64,000 nucleotides of DNA. It comes from Marsupella aquatica. Lineage: Eukaryota > Marchantiophyta. A program made the translations under genes and the position numbers. Numbering within the stretch: the stretch's first letter is position 1; every line of letters starts with the position of its first letter. A model generated the notes under the pieces. It was not told the origin of the DNA. It saw only the letters and a program-made list of their open reading frames with translations, and made no database searches. This document shows, piece by piece, positions 12,288-22,701 of the stretch. Location of the stretch: contig OZ316897.1 of the NCBI GenBank assembly GCA_973895155.1, forward strand, positions 13,082,001-13,146,000, in the 5' to 3' direction.

Positions 12288-13153
12288 TTACTCCGGCGTC
12301 TCCTTCTTCACAGCTCCTGGGGGGTCGATCTTCAGGAAGAAAAAAGGATCGGAAGGCTCCTCCCTGCCGTGACAATCGAAACAAATTATAACTTTTGCAA
12401 ATTCAATTCTACTTCATTGCCGTAGCATCAGCTCACAGCAATGCCAATTCACGTTCAGGAGGAACACAAAGACGGACCTCGGCTACACAGCTGAATCAAA
12501 ACGCCAAATGCTTACCCTGGATTTGACTGTAAGCACTGATAAAATAATCTCGCCGGGCCAGGCAGATTCTTCCTCGGATTTCCTTCAAATAACGCCTGAA
12601 AACCAATGCAACCATAATTCCTCGAGATCATTGCCCATACAACCTGGCTAGATAGTCTCACTCATCTCCCACCTAAACTTCACTAAACCTCGAATTAGGG
12701 TTTCGTCCGTCTCTCCGAGATCAGCCTCACTAATTCTCCTCGCGAGCCAACATCGCTTCAAAATAAAGATGCTTCTATCAGACTGTAAAAGGAATTCTCC
12801 ATAATCACGATGTGAAGTCACACCAGCTGCTAAAGAGCACTCAAACAGTGATAAGCGGAATCCAAAGAGTGGAACGGACATCTACCCAGCTGAGGCAGAA
12901 GGAGAAATGAGGCAGGTGAGCATGGCACCTGAATCACGTCCTCGAGGCGATCGTTGCATCGATGGGGCCGAGCCACTTTGCCTTCGGGGTTAGAATAAAA
13001 CTTGCTTTCTATTTCCTGTTTCTGTTGTTGTTGTTCTTGTTCTTGCTCGGGAATTTCCGGGCGAATGCGAGGGCTGCTACTCTCCTCCCGCTGCTGTGGT
13101 TGTTGGGGCCTCGTCGTTTGTTCAAATCCCGGTGCCACATTCCTGCTCTCCAT
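12288..13153 (-). CDS. Conserved-looking 144-aa protein of unrecognised family (four exons)
   Basis: I reconstructed four exons with GT-AG borders and matching phases: 13153-12929, 12595-12516, 12490-12437 and 12363-12288 (stop). The predicted protein has 144 residues. Residues 1-60 are Gln/Glu/Pro-rich and probably disordered, including a long Glu-Gln run. The remaining part looks like a compact domain: LEDVIQALFEGNPRKNLPGP, RLFYQCLQSNPG, CVPPERELAL, EEPSDPFFFLKIDPPG. The very short second and third exons (80 and 54 nt) and intact splice sites argue for a real gene. The third intron is only about 73 nt, and the second is just 25 nt, too short for normal splicing, so that border needs checking; retention of that 25-nt stretch would shift the frame. 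I do not recognise the family. It lies 392 bp upstream of RECG in the same direction. Confidence 0.65.
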
Positions 13154-13403
13154 CGCACCACTCCTCCTCCTGCATCAGCCGATTGATTGCTTTCATTTGC
13201 TCGACCTCTTCCGATGCGCTTGCTTGCCCTGCTCAAATTTTATTAATCTGCGAGTTCGCTCAACATTTCAGACTGAACCCTAACGCGAAGTAAGATATGC
13301 TCCATTTTGCTGCAAGCAATTTAGTTTCGTAAACACTTTTGTGAGTTGTGCATTAATTATTTTCCATACAGCCTCCTTTCCTGGAGTGGATTATGCCATC
13401 ATA

Positions 13404-13531
13404 AATAAATGAAGGAGAGGTACAACCCCAAATACAATTGAGTATAAGTGGCTCCCAGGAACACACCAATAAATGAAGGAGAGGTACAACCCCAAATACA
13501 ATTGAGTATAAGTGGCTCCCAGGAACACACC
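13404..13531. repeat. 64-bp tandem duplication
   Basis: AATAAATGAAGGAGAGGTAC begins a block at 13404 that is repeated, apparently exactly, at 13468. It sits in AT-rich intergenic DNA just upstream of the 144-aa gene, and the two copies create overlapping open frames on the minus strand that are artefacts of the duplication. Confidence 0.9.
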
Positions 13532-16500
13532 CCAAGCCTGGAGTTATGCTCTTCATCATAAGTGCATGTTGTATTTTCCAATAAGTGCTTATGAAGTCAC
13601 TTATGCATTTTCACAAATGTCTTGTCAGGTCATATGCATCTATTTCTCATACCCAGAATACTTGTAGTGCACAATTCAAGTGGATAAGTGCATGAAACTA
13701 CAATGTGTAGTTGTCTGGTACACTTATCAATAAATGTTTCTAACATATGTGTTGCCGTCATTGATTAATGTATTTGTACTCTTATATCTTATAGATGGAA
13801 AATGCCCTTATGTATTTGTCTTTTAGTGATAACTAACCTACACTTACAGACACTGCATTTTTTGATGCATTTACAAAGGAATCTGCTGTATTATTGAGGG
13901 ACTACACAACCACCCTGTAGTTACCCAAGGAATGCACTTATACATGCTACACTTATCCATGGTACACTATATAGTTTTGCCATATACAACAAAATATAAT
14001 AAATGACAAGTTCCCCAAGGTAACCAAGGGAGCTATATACGGAAATTGTGGCATTTTTGTAAATACAACAAAAACCGTGACAGTATTATAAATTCAAACA
14101 TCTTTAGTGGTAATGTACTTAAAAGCTGAAAGAGATCATTCAAAATTAGGTTTGTCTCCATTGGGGTTCTGCGGGGGGTTCTGTTAGTCTATCCAAGCAC
14201 TGTGTTGAACCTTTGTGTCTGTCCAAGCTAGTCTTTCCAACAATTAAAGTGCAACAAGAAAAAGGGACAAGCAACCCTAACCAGAGAAGAAGTGATTTCG
14301 AGTTAGATTGAGAGTGGATTTCTGGATAGAAATGCCTACAAACTTGCTGGCACTACTCCACTGTCCCCTTTACAAGGAAATTGCTTGCACTTATATCCTG
14401 GTCTCTAGCTTCCCAACAAATCCACTAGTTCCAAGAGATCCCCCAGGTGTCTCAAACTTTGTGTTCAAGAAAGGTAGACTGTTGATTATAGGTCTCAAGT
14501 GAAGCCTCTAAAGACCATGACTATAGGGCACAACTACAATTGGGGGTGAAACCAAAAGTAGCACAATTAAAGGTAGTCACCATGGTCTCTTAACATCAAA
14601 GCTTGGGCAGTCAGATTAGTTTTAATAATTACAAGCCTGGCTGCCCATTCTTTGAACATAAATAGAGGTGAAACAATAAAACCTTGCAACAAAATAGATT
14701 CCCTATTGTCAACTGTTCTCTTTCAAATGTTTTCCAATTTTCTCTCAATCCCCCCTTTTAATTTGCGCCCCGCCCTCAGTTATACCCCCCAGATTTAGGG
14801 TCTAAAGGTTTCGCTGTAGACTGTAAGCCCTAAGAGCAACCTTAAAATGCGTTTATATGATTGTTAGACTAGCTCAATATCCATGCGTTGCATAGAAGAT
14901 GTAGTTGCGCAAAAGATGTCATTGGGTAAAAGAAGAGCATTCTCTTCCACCAGACCCCACTTAAGCCATTTTTAATTTATATAATGATACCCAATAGATT
15001 TTATGAGCATGTTTTCAGTTTTAGGCAGTACTTTCAATCGCTTTAAAGTTCCATTGTGAGTCATTGATTGATAGAGGCAAACAACGCAGACACGTAGTCC
15101 TGTCTACTCCCGCACCATTTGCTTCCCAGTTCTTTCTTAGCACAACAAATGCCAATTTTTGTAAGCAATCTTGGTGGGACTATTTGTTATAGCTTTTATG
15201 GACTACTAGCCCAATGCCTTGCATTGCATAAAAGATGTTGAGGTGAGGAATATATGTTGAGGTGAAAAAAATGTAGATGAGAGAAAAAAATGTCAAGGTG
15301 AGAGAAAGAAATCAAGGTGAAAAAAAAGATGTCAAGGAGAGAAAGGATGGTGAGGTGAGAAAAAGATGTAAAGATGAGGAAAATATATCAATGAGAGAAA
15401 AGATGTTGTGGGTGAGGGAAAGATGTCATGGTGACATAACAATGTCAAGGCGAGAAAAAATAAGATATGGAGGTGAGAAAAGATGTCAAGTAAGGTGAGC
15501 AAAGATCTCAAGGAGAGGAAAAGAAGTTGAGGAGAAACAGATGTTAAGAGAAAAACAATGTCATGGGGGAGAAAAAATATCGCGGTGAAATAAAGATATC
15601 AATGTGAGAATAAAATGTCTAGATGAAAAAAATATATATCACAGCAACTAAGGTAAAGATGTTGAGGAGAGCTTGGATGTTTGGAGAGTTTGGATGTTTG
15701 TGGACACAAGTTGAGGAGAGTTTGGGCACACGAGATAGGGGGTCACCGCATCATAGAGTCCAAGCACAACTGAGTGACAGGAAAATAAAATAAAATAAAA
15801 TTTGATTTTTTTATATAAATAATATGTTTTCTACATTTTATTTATATTCAAAAGGATTTTGTCCAATTTTTAAAATTTAAGTATTTTTAATTAAGTTTTT
15901 TACCTCGGGCAGGTGTAAGCAGGGTAAAGGGCAACTTGGGCAGACATTTATTTCAGATGGGGTGTATGGACAGATCTGATGGTAAAAAATATATATTTTT
16001 AGGAGGGGTCAGGATTGGTTCTCGCTTTTTTATGAATTTGTCCAGGAATTTGTACACGGAAGATCCCACCTTTTTGTCTGGACAAGGTATTTGAGTCGTA
16101 GATTTCCTATATATTCATTTAATTTTTAATTTTTGTTCTATGTGAACCCGGAAAGGAACCCCGCCAGAACCTAATCACTGGCCAGTCTTTAGGAGTTTGT
16201 TGCTCTGACTATAGTCTCTAAATTACTTGATTAGTTACCTCCTTCTTCCCTGGTACCAGCCTCCCCGGTCTTAGCGCTTTGACCTTCAGTCCTTTGGGCT
16301 GGTGTCCCTTTTTGGGCCCCCTGTTTTGTATGTTGGCATTTTGAATGGAACTCAATGGGTTCTTTTGAGGCAAAATAGGTAAATTAGTAAATAAAAATGC
16401 TGAGGTGAAATGTGTCCTTGCTGGGCTAATGAATCTGGAAACTGCTTCGAAAGGACTTTGATTGTACAAAATCTTGACTACACACTCTGGACAGAAACAA

Positions 16501-16711
16501 CCCTCAACTCTTGATTGAAGAAAGCGTGAAATGGATTGAGTTGTTACGTCTAATTAACAGTGACTCTATGCATGGATTTTTGAGAAATTATGTTAATAAA
16601 ATGTGAGAACATTCAGACAAGGGAGGAACCAAATCAAGTTACAATGCAGCTCAAAACTTACTCAATTGGATTGGAACGAAAGAAGTTGCTCGAGTGGAAG
16701 TTAAGGAGTAT
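13532..16711. other. AT-rich intergenic region, no supported gene
   Basis: Roughly 3.2 kb without a defensible gene. The left part is AT-rich with many scattered ACTTAT words. A purine-rich degenerate array occupies about 15.25-15.67 kb. A short AAAAT run (about 15783-15800) follows. The 16.2-16.5 kb frame on the minus strand lacks family character. Confidence 0.5.
15250..15670 (+). repeat. Purine-rich degenerate minisatellite, unit about 18-20 bp
   Basis: The plus strand is strongly purine-biased and made of variants of AAAAGATGTCAAGGTGAGA repeated about twenty times with drift. An open frame of 73 codons (15277-15498) is a by-product of the repeat and is almost entirely Lys/Arg/Glu. Related words (TTGCATAAAAGATGT, GTTGCGCAAAAGATGT) occur at about 14.88-14.94 kb, 15.22 kb and again at 61.1-61.3 kb, so the motif is dispersed. 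Confidence 0.7.
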
Positions 16712-16714
16712 TAA

Positions 16715-16731
16715 GAGCATCCCCACCGGAC
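16715..16731 (+). repeat. Left terminal inverted repeat of the Harbinger element
   Basis: A 17-bp perfect terminal inverted repeat, immediately preceded by the TAA target duplication. Confidence 0.93.
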
Positions 16732-17103
16732 GCAGCAAGCACCTGCCCGGTGAGGGTTTTACAGCAAGGAAGATTGTGGGAGGGGGTATTTTCATCCCCA
16801 CTGGGACACGGCTTTTTTAAAAACACCATCCCGTCTCGCCAAAATAGACCTCCCGCGCGGCATTCTGCCGCGCACTACCCCTTCCCGCTCAAACACTCCA
16901 TTTGAATCGCACGGAGGAGAGTTGTGGATCTGGGAAGAAATGGACGGCTCTACATTCACTAGGGGGGCGCCATCCTCGTGGTGGAACTGGAGGACTATCG
17001 ACAAACACTATTCAACTGTGTTGCTACAGGTACGTGTGTTGTGCAGAAATTGCACGATCCACATCCCGCGGCATGTTCCCCTCGTGAAGCAGAGACAGCA
17101 ACA

Positions 17104-18288
17104 ATGGCAGACGCAACCAAAGCAAGAGGCAGCAATTTCTCATCTGCAGAGTTGAAGCAATTGGTTTGTTCATGGATGCATGTCTCGCAAGACCCAATCA
17201 TCGGATCTGGGCAAAAGAATGGAGCGTTTTGGGATCGAACAACAATCCACTACAACGACAATCGACCAAAGGACACATAGAAGAGGAACTGTCGATCTCT
17301 GGAGAGCAAGTGGAGCGACTTGAAACACGACGTTGCCAAGTTTTCAGGGTCGTATGCATCTGTAGTTGATGCTCGTCATTCCGGTGAGAACGAGGAAGAT
17401 ACTGTGGCCAGGGCAAAGGAGTTGTATGTGACAAAGCATCCAAAGGCAAAGGATTTCAGCTACCTTGACCAATGGTATTTGTTGAAAGATTGTCCTAGAT
17501 TTGCAATGACTATGGATGAAATGAAGCAAAAAGCTGCACAAAAGAAGGCGAGGAAGCAAAAGGAAAAGGGAAAGGGCTTCCCTGATGACAAAGAGAATGA
17601 GTCTCCAGATGCTGAGTGTGGTGGAGAGCAGGTTGAGAATGAGCAAGGCCAAAGACAGAGCACTGGAGAGCTTGATCAAGAGAGTACCCATTTTGGTGAG
17701 TTGAGGCCACTAGGGAATAAGAATGCAAAGAAGCAGAAAGTTGATGGATGCAGCTCACGAATGGCAGCCTATGCACAAAGAGATATGGCAGAAATCAGTG
17801 CTAGGCGATTGAAGCTTGCAGAATCGCAAGATAGGCAGAATTTATTCACACTTAGGCTCTGTGACATTGATGAGGACTGTCGGGAGTACTTCATCAAGAG
17901 TAGACAGAAGGAAATGAGAATTGCCGTGTTGAAGCTGTAGAGGGGGGAGGAGGAAGAAGAGCGAGCTGCAGCTCGAGCTCTTGAGGCAGCTTCCAGGCGA
18001 GCTGCAACCCAAACCCCTATACCAACTCCGGTTGTAGCACCTCATTCCCCCCCAGGTGATGTTGGTGTAGATAATGCCCCTCAGGAGAGTGCTCCTGAAA
18101 ATGTACAAGGGCACAACATTCCCATGAGGATACCTATAGAGAATCCACCTTTGAATTTCAGTAACTGGAATTCATCCCAGGGTGCAACACCATATGTACC
18201 TGATACCCCATCAGCAAATCCACAGGCTTCCTATGGATTTAGATCTATGCTTGCAGAAATTGACCGTGACCTAGCACAAAATCCGTAG
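17104..18288 (+). pseudogene. Harbinger ORF1: Myb/SANT-like DNA-binding protein, two in-frame stops
   Basis: From ATG at 17104 to TAG at 18286-18288 the frame is 394 codons with no indel. It is cut by TAG at 17278-17280 and TAG at 17938-17940. The N-terminal part (SAELKQLVCSWMHVSQD, GSGQKNGAFWDR, SLESKWSDLKHDVAKF) matches the Myb/SANT-like module of PIF-associated proteins. Its middle (KDFSYLDQWYLLKDCPRFA) also fits, and the C-terminal third is a Glu/Arg/Ala-rich coiled-coil-like segment followed by a Pro/Ser-rich tail. In this family the protein binds the terminal regions and helps the transposase. Both TAG codons fall where Gln would fit the surrounding sequence, which is an inference. Confidence 0.85.
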
Positions 18289-19586
18289 TCCCTTTGGCTC
18301 GGGGGTTTCACTTCCACAAAAATGGCATATCATGTGTGACGAAGGATAGGGTCATTTTATTGGTTCTAAGGGAAGACTTAAGAATTTTTGTAGAAGAACA
18401 ATAGGGTCTTTTAAATTCAATTTTGAGACTTATAAGAACATTAGGGTCTTTTTAATCCAATTTTTAGAATATTCCAAGAATATTCCAACTTTATAGGGGT
18501 TAAAAAATAAAAAATAAATTCTTACATTTAGGGGGTCCGAGGCCTAAAAACGTCGCAGGCGATGGGGAGGTCCCCATATAATGAGACCCCCGAGCCCTTT
18601 GGCTGAACCTACAGCACAATTTGTAATTGCCTCTTGAGATTGAGGATGTGCAATTGAGAATGAGTTCACATTTTATTTGCGTACTCAATTATTAGACTTT
18701 GATGTCCATATGAATTTTACTATCCAATTGCAATTGTCTAATTTGAGTTTGTACATCATTGTAATGGCATCTTTTTTGACTCAATCATGAATTCAGTTGG
18801 TATAATTTTTTACAAAATTCCAGTTGTGATCACGAGCAAGGGCAAGGGAAAGATGCACCATTGCATCACCCTCGCTAGTACTGACAAGTCGCTTTGGTAA
18901 TACCCCCAGTACTGTGTATGTTTCCGAGGGCATTTAATGAGTACAGGCAAGTCACATCAGCCGAGACAAGTTTGCGTGTGTACATTCAGAGCACCTTCAG
19001 AAGGCATGAGTCTGGCATTGGAATTGTCTCGGTCCTTTTTGTGTATTCATTGGCACAACTTTCAACCTGCCTACCATGAAGTTCATCGGTTATGGGCCGT
19101 GGCAGATTGGCTCTAGAAATGATTCGGGAGCTGAGTCCTCTCTCTCATTCTTCCTACACGCCTTTCTTTGTTGCACAGTCATCAGGCTATCTTTTCCATC
19201 GAGCTTTGTTGTGCACAAGATTGCATTTGTGGGGCTGGGCAATCGAAGCAACTTTTCAATCTGCACAATGCCTCTGAAGCAAGTGACAATGGCCGAAAAG
19301 GTCCTGACCATGGCTCCAACCGGGCAGGCAACCCACGAGCAGTAGCAAGAGGACCCCTCCTCAGCCAATGCAAACATCATGCCGGTTCTGGCTGATGCTC
19401 CAGAGGAGCCTTTTCCTGATGAGGACCCGGTTGTAATTGATAATGAGCGAAGGAGAGTGGATAGGATCATGCGAATGATCCAGCACCCGGAAGAGGAAGA
19501 GGCTGCAACATGGAAGAAGCACGGATGCGAATAGATTTTCCGGTTGCATTTGCAAAACAGATTTGATGCCATCAAATCACATTTTA

Positions 19587-21013
19587 TTATAGACAAAGCA
19601 TACTGTGAAAATGAAAAAAACTAGGTATCACAAGTCTTGATTTCCCATAGTCAAAATGGTGGCCCTGTCCTTTTAGGGACCTAAGGTGTGCTACCAGGTT
19701 ATTTCTCAACGAAAAATGAGTTTCAGAATCTTCAATGGCTCGTGTAGCAGCTAAGTACTCTGCCCAATCCTACCTACCAAGGTCTTTTCTAGCTTGAGCT
19801 CTAGCTCTGTCTGAGAAGTCCCAATCGGCAGGCAATCTATCACCTCTCTCATCCTCCACAATCATGTTATGTAAAATGACACAAGCCAAAAGGATGTCCT
19901 TGATTTCATGTTGATAGTGCATTCAAACTGGGTTCTTCACAATTGCAAATCGTTGATGCAAAACACCAAAAGCCCTCTCAACATCCTTTCGGGCCCCCTC
20001 TTGGCACTTGGCAAACCACTTTCTAGCATTTCCTTGTGGCAATTGAATAGTTTTAATGAAGATGGACCAGTCTGGATAAATGCCATCACAGAGCAAATAA
20101 TACCGACCATAGTGGCGATCATTCAGAGTAAAACCAACCTCATCAGCTTCACTTCTCAAGAAATTGTTGACCAGAGGGGAACGATCCAGCACATTCAAGT
20201 CATTATTTCCACCAGGCAAGCCAAAGTAGGCATACCAAATCTAGAGGGATTGATCTGCTATGGCCTCCAGAACAATGGATTTCTCTCCGTCCTTGTTGGT
20301 GAAGAGCCCTTGCCAAGCCACGGGACAATTCTTCCACTCATAGTGCATACAATCCAGAGATGCAAACATGCCAGGGAAACCACTTTGTTCATTGATTTGT
20401 AATTGATTGATGATGTCCTCCTTGGTGGGCTGTCTGAGGTACTCCTCCTCATAGTGCTCTCTGACAGCAGAGCAAAATCACTTCAAGCATTTCATGGCAG
20501 TGCTCTCTCCAATCCGCACATATTCATCAAGGGCATCAGCAGAGACACCTATTGAAAGCATCCTTAAGGCAACAGTCAATTTTTGGATTGAAGATAATCC
20601 AAGAATTCCCGCAGCATCTCATTTTTGGATGAAATACGGATCGACCTTGCACACAACATCATGAATTCTCCAAAAGAGAGGTCTTCTCATTCTATACCTT
20701 CTTCTGAAATGTCTGTCAGTGTAGACTGGAGAGTGACCAGCAAAATAATCCTTCCAAATTCGCTCATGGCCTTGTGCTCTGTCTCGATCACTGTTCCTTC
20801 ACTTTCCTGGCCACCTCGCTTCCTGGGGCCCTGTTCATAGTTGTTAATGGCGGACCCTGCCACCACAACACTCTCCCACCATGTTTGCTCCTCATCATCC
20901 CATTCTTGATAAGCTTGCTCGATCTGCCTCTTCAATTTTGCTCTCCATTTGATGAGTCGCTCAGATGCCATGCTTCCAAGCTTCCAAGTCTGTTCAATTC
21001 GCTTTCGAATCAC
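19587..21013 (-). pseudogene. Harbinger transposase (DDE_Tnp_4 type), degraded
   Basis: The minus-strand frame ends at TAA 19587-19589. Family landmarks in order are DYFAGHSPVYTDRHFRRRYR, MRRPLFWRIHDVV, DAAGILGLSSIQK, RIGESTAMKCL, SLDCMHYEWKNCP, GGNNDLNVL, LLCDGIYPDWSIFIKTI, ARKDVERAFGVLHQRFAIV and LLACVILHNMIVED. Stops interrupt this frame at 20619-20621 (TGA), 20478-20480 (TGA), 20241-20243 (TAG), 19923-19925 (TGA) and 19770-19772 (TAG). The start codon region (ATG near 20968 in an acidic segment) lies in another frame, so one frame change occurs near 20800. The protein would cut and paste the element. Confidence 0.88.
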
Positions 21014-21353
21014 TCAAAAAAATATTTTGCAATGCATCGACGCTCACCTCAATTCTTTCATTGCGCCTTGCAAATGAAGCGCCCATTCGCTTGACAATCC
21101 ACGGTGTTCGATTTGAATTGCAGAGCTTCAAATGCTCCTAGACACCTTTGCGCGTCCGAAGCAATTCTAGCCAGCAGATGGTGGGACTGTAGTTGTCTGG
21201 ACTGTAGTTGTCTGGACCGGATCATAGTCGCTCCGTTTGCCGGTGGTAGAATAACGAGACCGGTGGGGTATCTTATTGGTGGGTACACACCAATTGGGCC
21301 CCGCACGCCACTAAAGCTGCCAAAAAGCCCTTATACCGTGTCCAGGACACCGA

Positions 21354-21370
21354 GTCCGGTGGGGATGCTC
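21354..21370 (-). repeat. Right terminal inverted repeat of the Harbinger element
   Basis: Reverse complement of the left terminal repeat over 17 bp, immediately followed by the TAA target duplication. Confidence 0.93.
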
Positions 21371-21373
21371 TAA

Positions 21374-22701
21374 GAAGTATCTAGGACCTGAGTACTAGCG
21401 CTGGCAGGAGATGCTATGTCTTTACCAGATGCAATGGACAGAGTACCGGCTGGGACTAAAGGAATATAGGATGTAGCCGGTGCCCACCAGTTTGCAAGTC
21501 ACATTTCAGTGAGGACCATAAATAACGTCATCATAGTTAAAGTTAGCAAAACATTGAGGTCCATCCAGGTTGTGAGAATCCATCGGAGTATTTCATCAAA
21601 GGTCCATTGGGGCTTAATTATAATAATGTTAGATAAATAAATAAATAAATGTTTTGTGCAAACCAATATAGGAATACAGAACTCACGTAGTGTAAACCAC
21701 ATGTAACTGCAATATCCCGGCTTCGGAGTGTGCACTTAGGAAGTGTAGACTTTATACCATAGTGAGAACCCTTGGAAACTATGGATTACCCAATAACAAA
21801 TACTCTTAGAACCGAGAGGTCCCAGATTCAATCCTCCCTCCACACGCAAGGGGTGTGGAGGGTATATGTGTGTGTCTGGGTGTACTCTAATGGTGTGAGT
21901 ATTGATTTATCTCCTCAGTCCCTGGCTGGTCAGCTTTGGGGCTCTGCTTTAATCTTCTTTCCTTCTTGGTTTGTTCTGGTCCATGTGGGATCAGGAGGTA
22001 TTTGTCCCCTTGTGGCTACCCTACATAGAATTCCATGACTGGACGTACATTTATCCTCCATTGGATGGGTTTGCTTTCGGCTTTAGGGGGGAAAAAACGA
22101 ACCCTTGGAAACCGAAAGACAGTCGATGAGTGGATGATTTCGCTGCTCTGCTAATTTGCTTGTAGGGTTTTGGGTTTTTAGCACCATTTCGTTTGATACA
22201 CCATTGGGGCTGCGTCAGAAGATTGGTGGAACCTCGGCAACTCTCCCGCTGTTCCATTGTGGAAGAAAATCGAGCTGCGGTTTGATGCATTTGCTGGAAG
22301 GGAGGATGTTTGTTCGGATGCCTCTTGTACGATACTGATGTGAACAACAGGTTACAGGTCAGGGTTGTTTGTCCATCTGCTGTACCTTCTTCAGTGGTTC
22401 GGTACGAGTTCGCTGTGGTGTAGTTCTGATAGAGAGATCGGTGGCACTTCTATGTAACTAAGTTGATGATGATCTCACTGTGGTCCTGCTGCTGAGCTCG
22501 CACGAGTCCTGCTCTTTGAAATGACGACGAGCGGAGGTGCGGTAGCGGAAGCAGAGAACAACGCTACCGTAGAATGAGGCAGCAATGTTCTTCACGTAGT
22601 GTGCTCGTGGCACTTTACGGTGCGGGATGAGGGTAATGGTGGACGAGAGGCGGTCCAGTTCACATCCTGCAGACGTTGATGTGCTGTAGCAGGCCGGGAA
22701 A
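21374..22701. other. Intergenic region and probable mTERF leader
   Basis: Between the transposon and the mTERF start codon I see no gene. A SINE-like segment lies near 21.8 kb. Around 22.05-22.35 kb the sequence has GGGTTTT/GGGTTTTTAG words typical of plant 5' leaders, so mTERF transcription could begin there, perhaps with an untranslated exon. No clear TATA box was singled out. Confidence 0.35.
21775..21870 (+). mobile_element. Possible tRNA-derived SINE fragment
   Basis: The segment around 21801-21841 (ACTCTTAGAACCGAGAGG then TCCCAGATTCAATCCTCCC) resembles the B-box half of a tRNA-related SINE. The core GGTCCCAGATTCAATCC is close to the GGTTCGAATCC consensus. Upstream A-box similarity is poor, and no poly(A) tail or target duplication was identified. 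This is a weak call based on one motif. Confidence 0.35.

Larger units (their letters stand above)
16715..21370. mobile_element. PIF/Harbinger DNA transposon, full length but disabled (4656 bp)
   Basis: The element is bounded by a TAA target duplication (16712-16714 and 21371-21373). Its perfect 17-bp terminal inverted repeats read GAGCATCCCCACCGGAC (16715-16731) and the reverse complement at 21354-21370. A TWA target duplication and a GAGCATC terminus are typical of plant PIF/Harbinger and Tourist-like elements. Inside lie two convergently arranged genes, as in the family: a Myb/SANT-like accessory protein on the plus strand (17104-18288) and a DDE transposase on the minus strand (19587-21013). 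Subterminal sequences on the two sides share GGACACGG words. Both genes carry premature stops, so the copy is non-autonomous, although its ends look usable. Confidence 0.93.

Noticed and set aside
16978-18288. Suppression or recoding of TAG in Harbinger ORF1 (and copia) rather than decay
   Set aside because: There is no conserved read-through context, several different stop codons are used, and the transposase also has a frame change, so loss of function is simpler. Organellar U-to-C editing would not apply to nuclear transposons.
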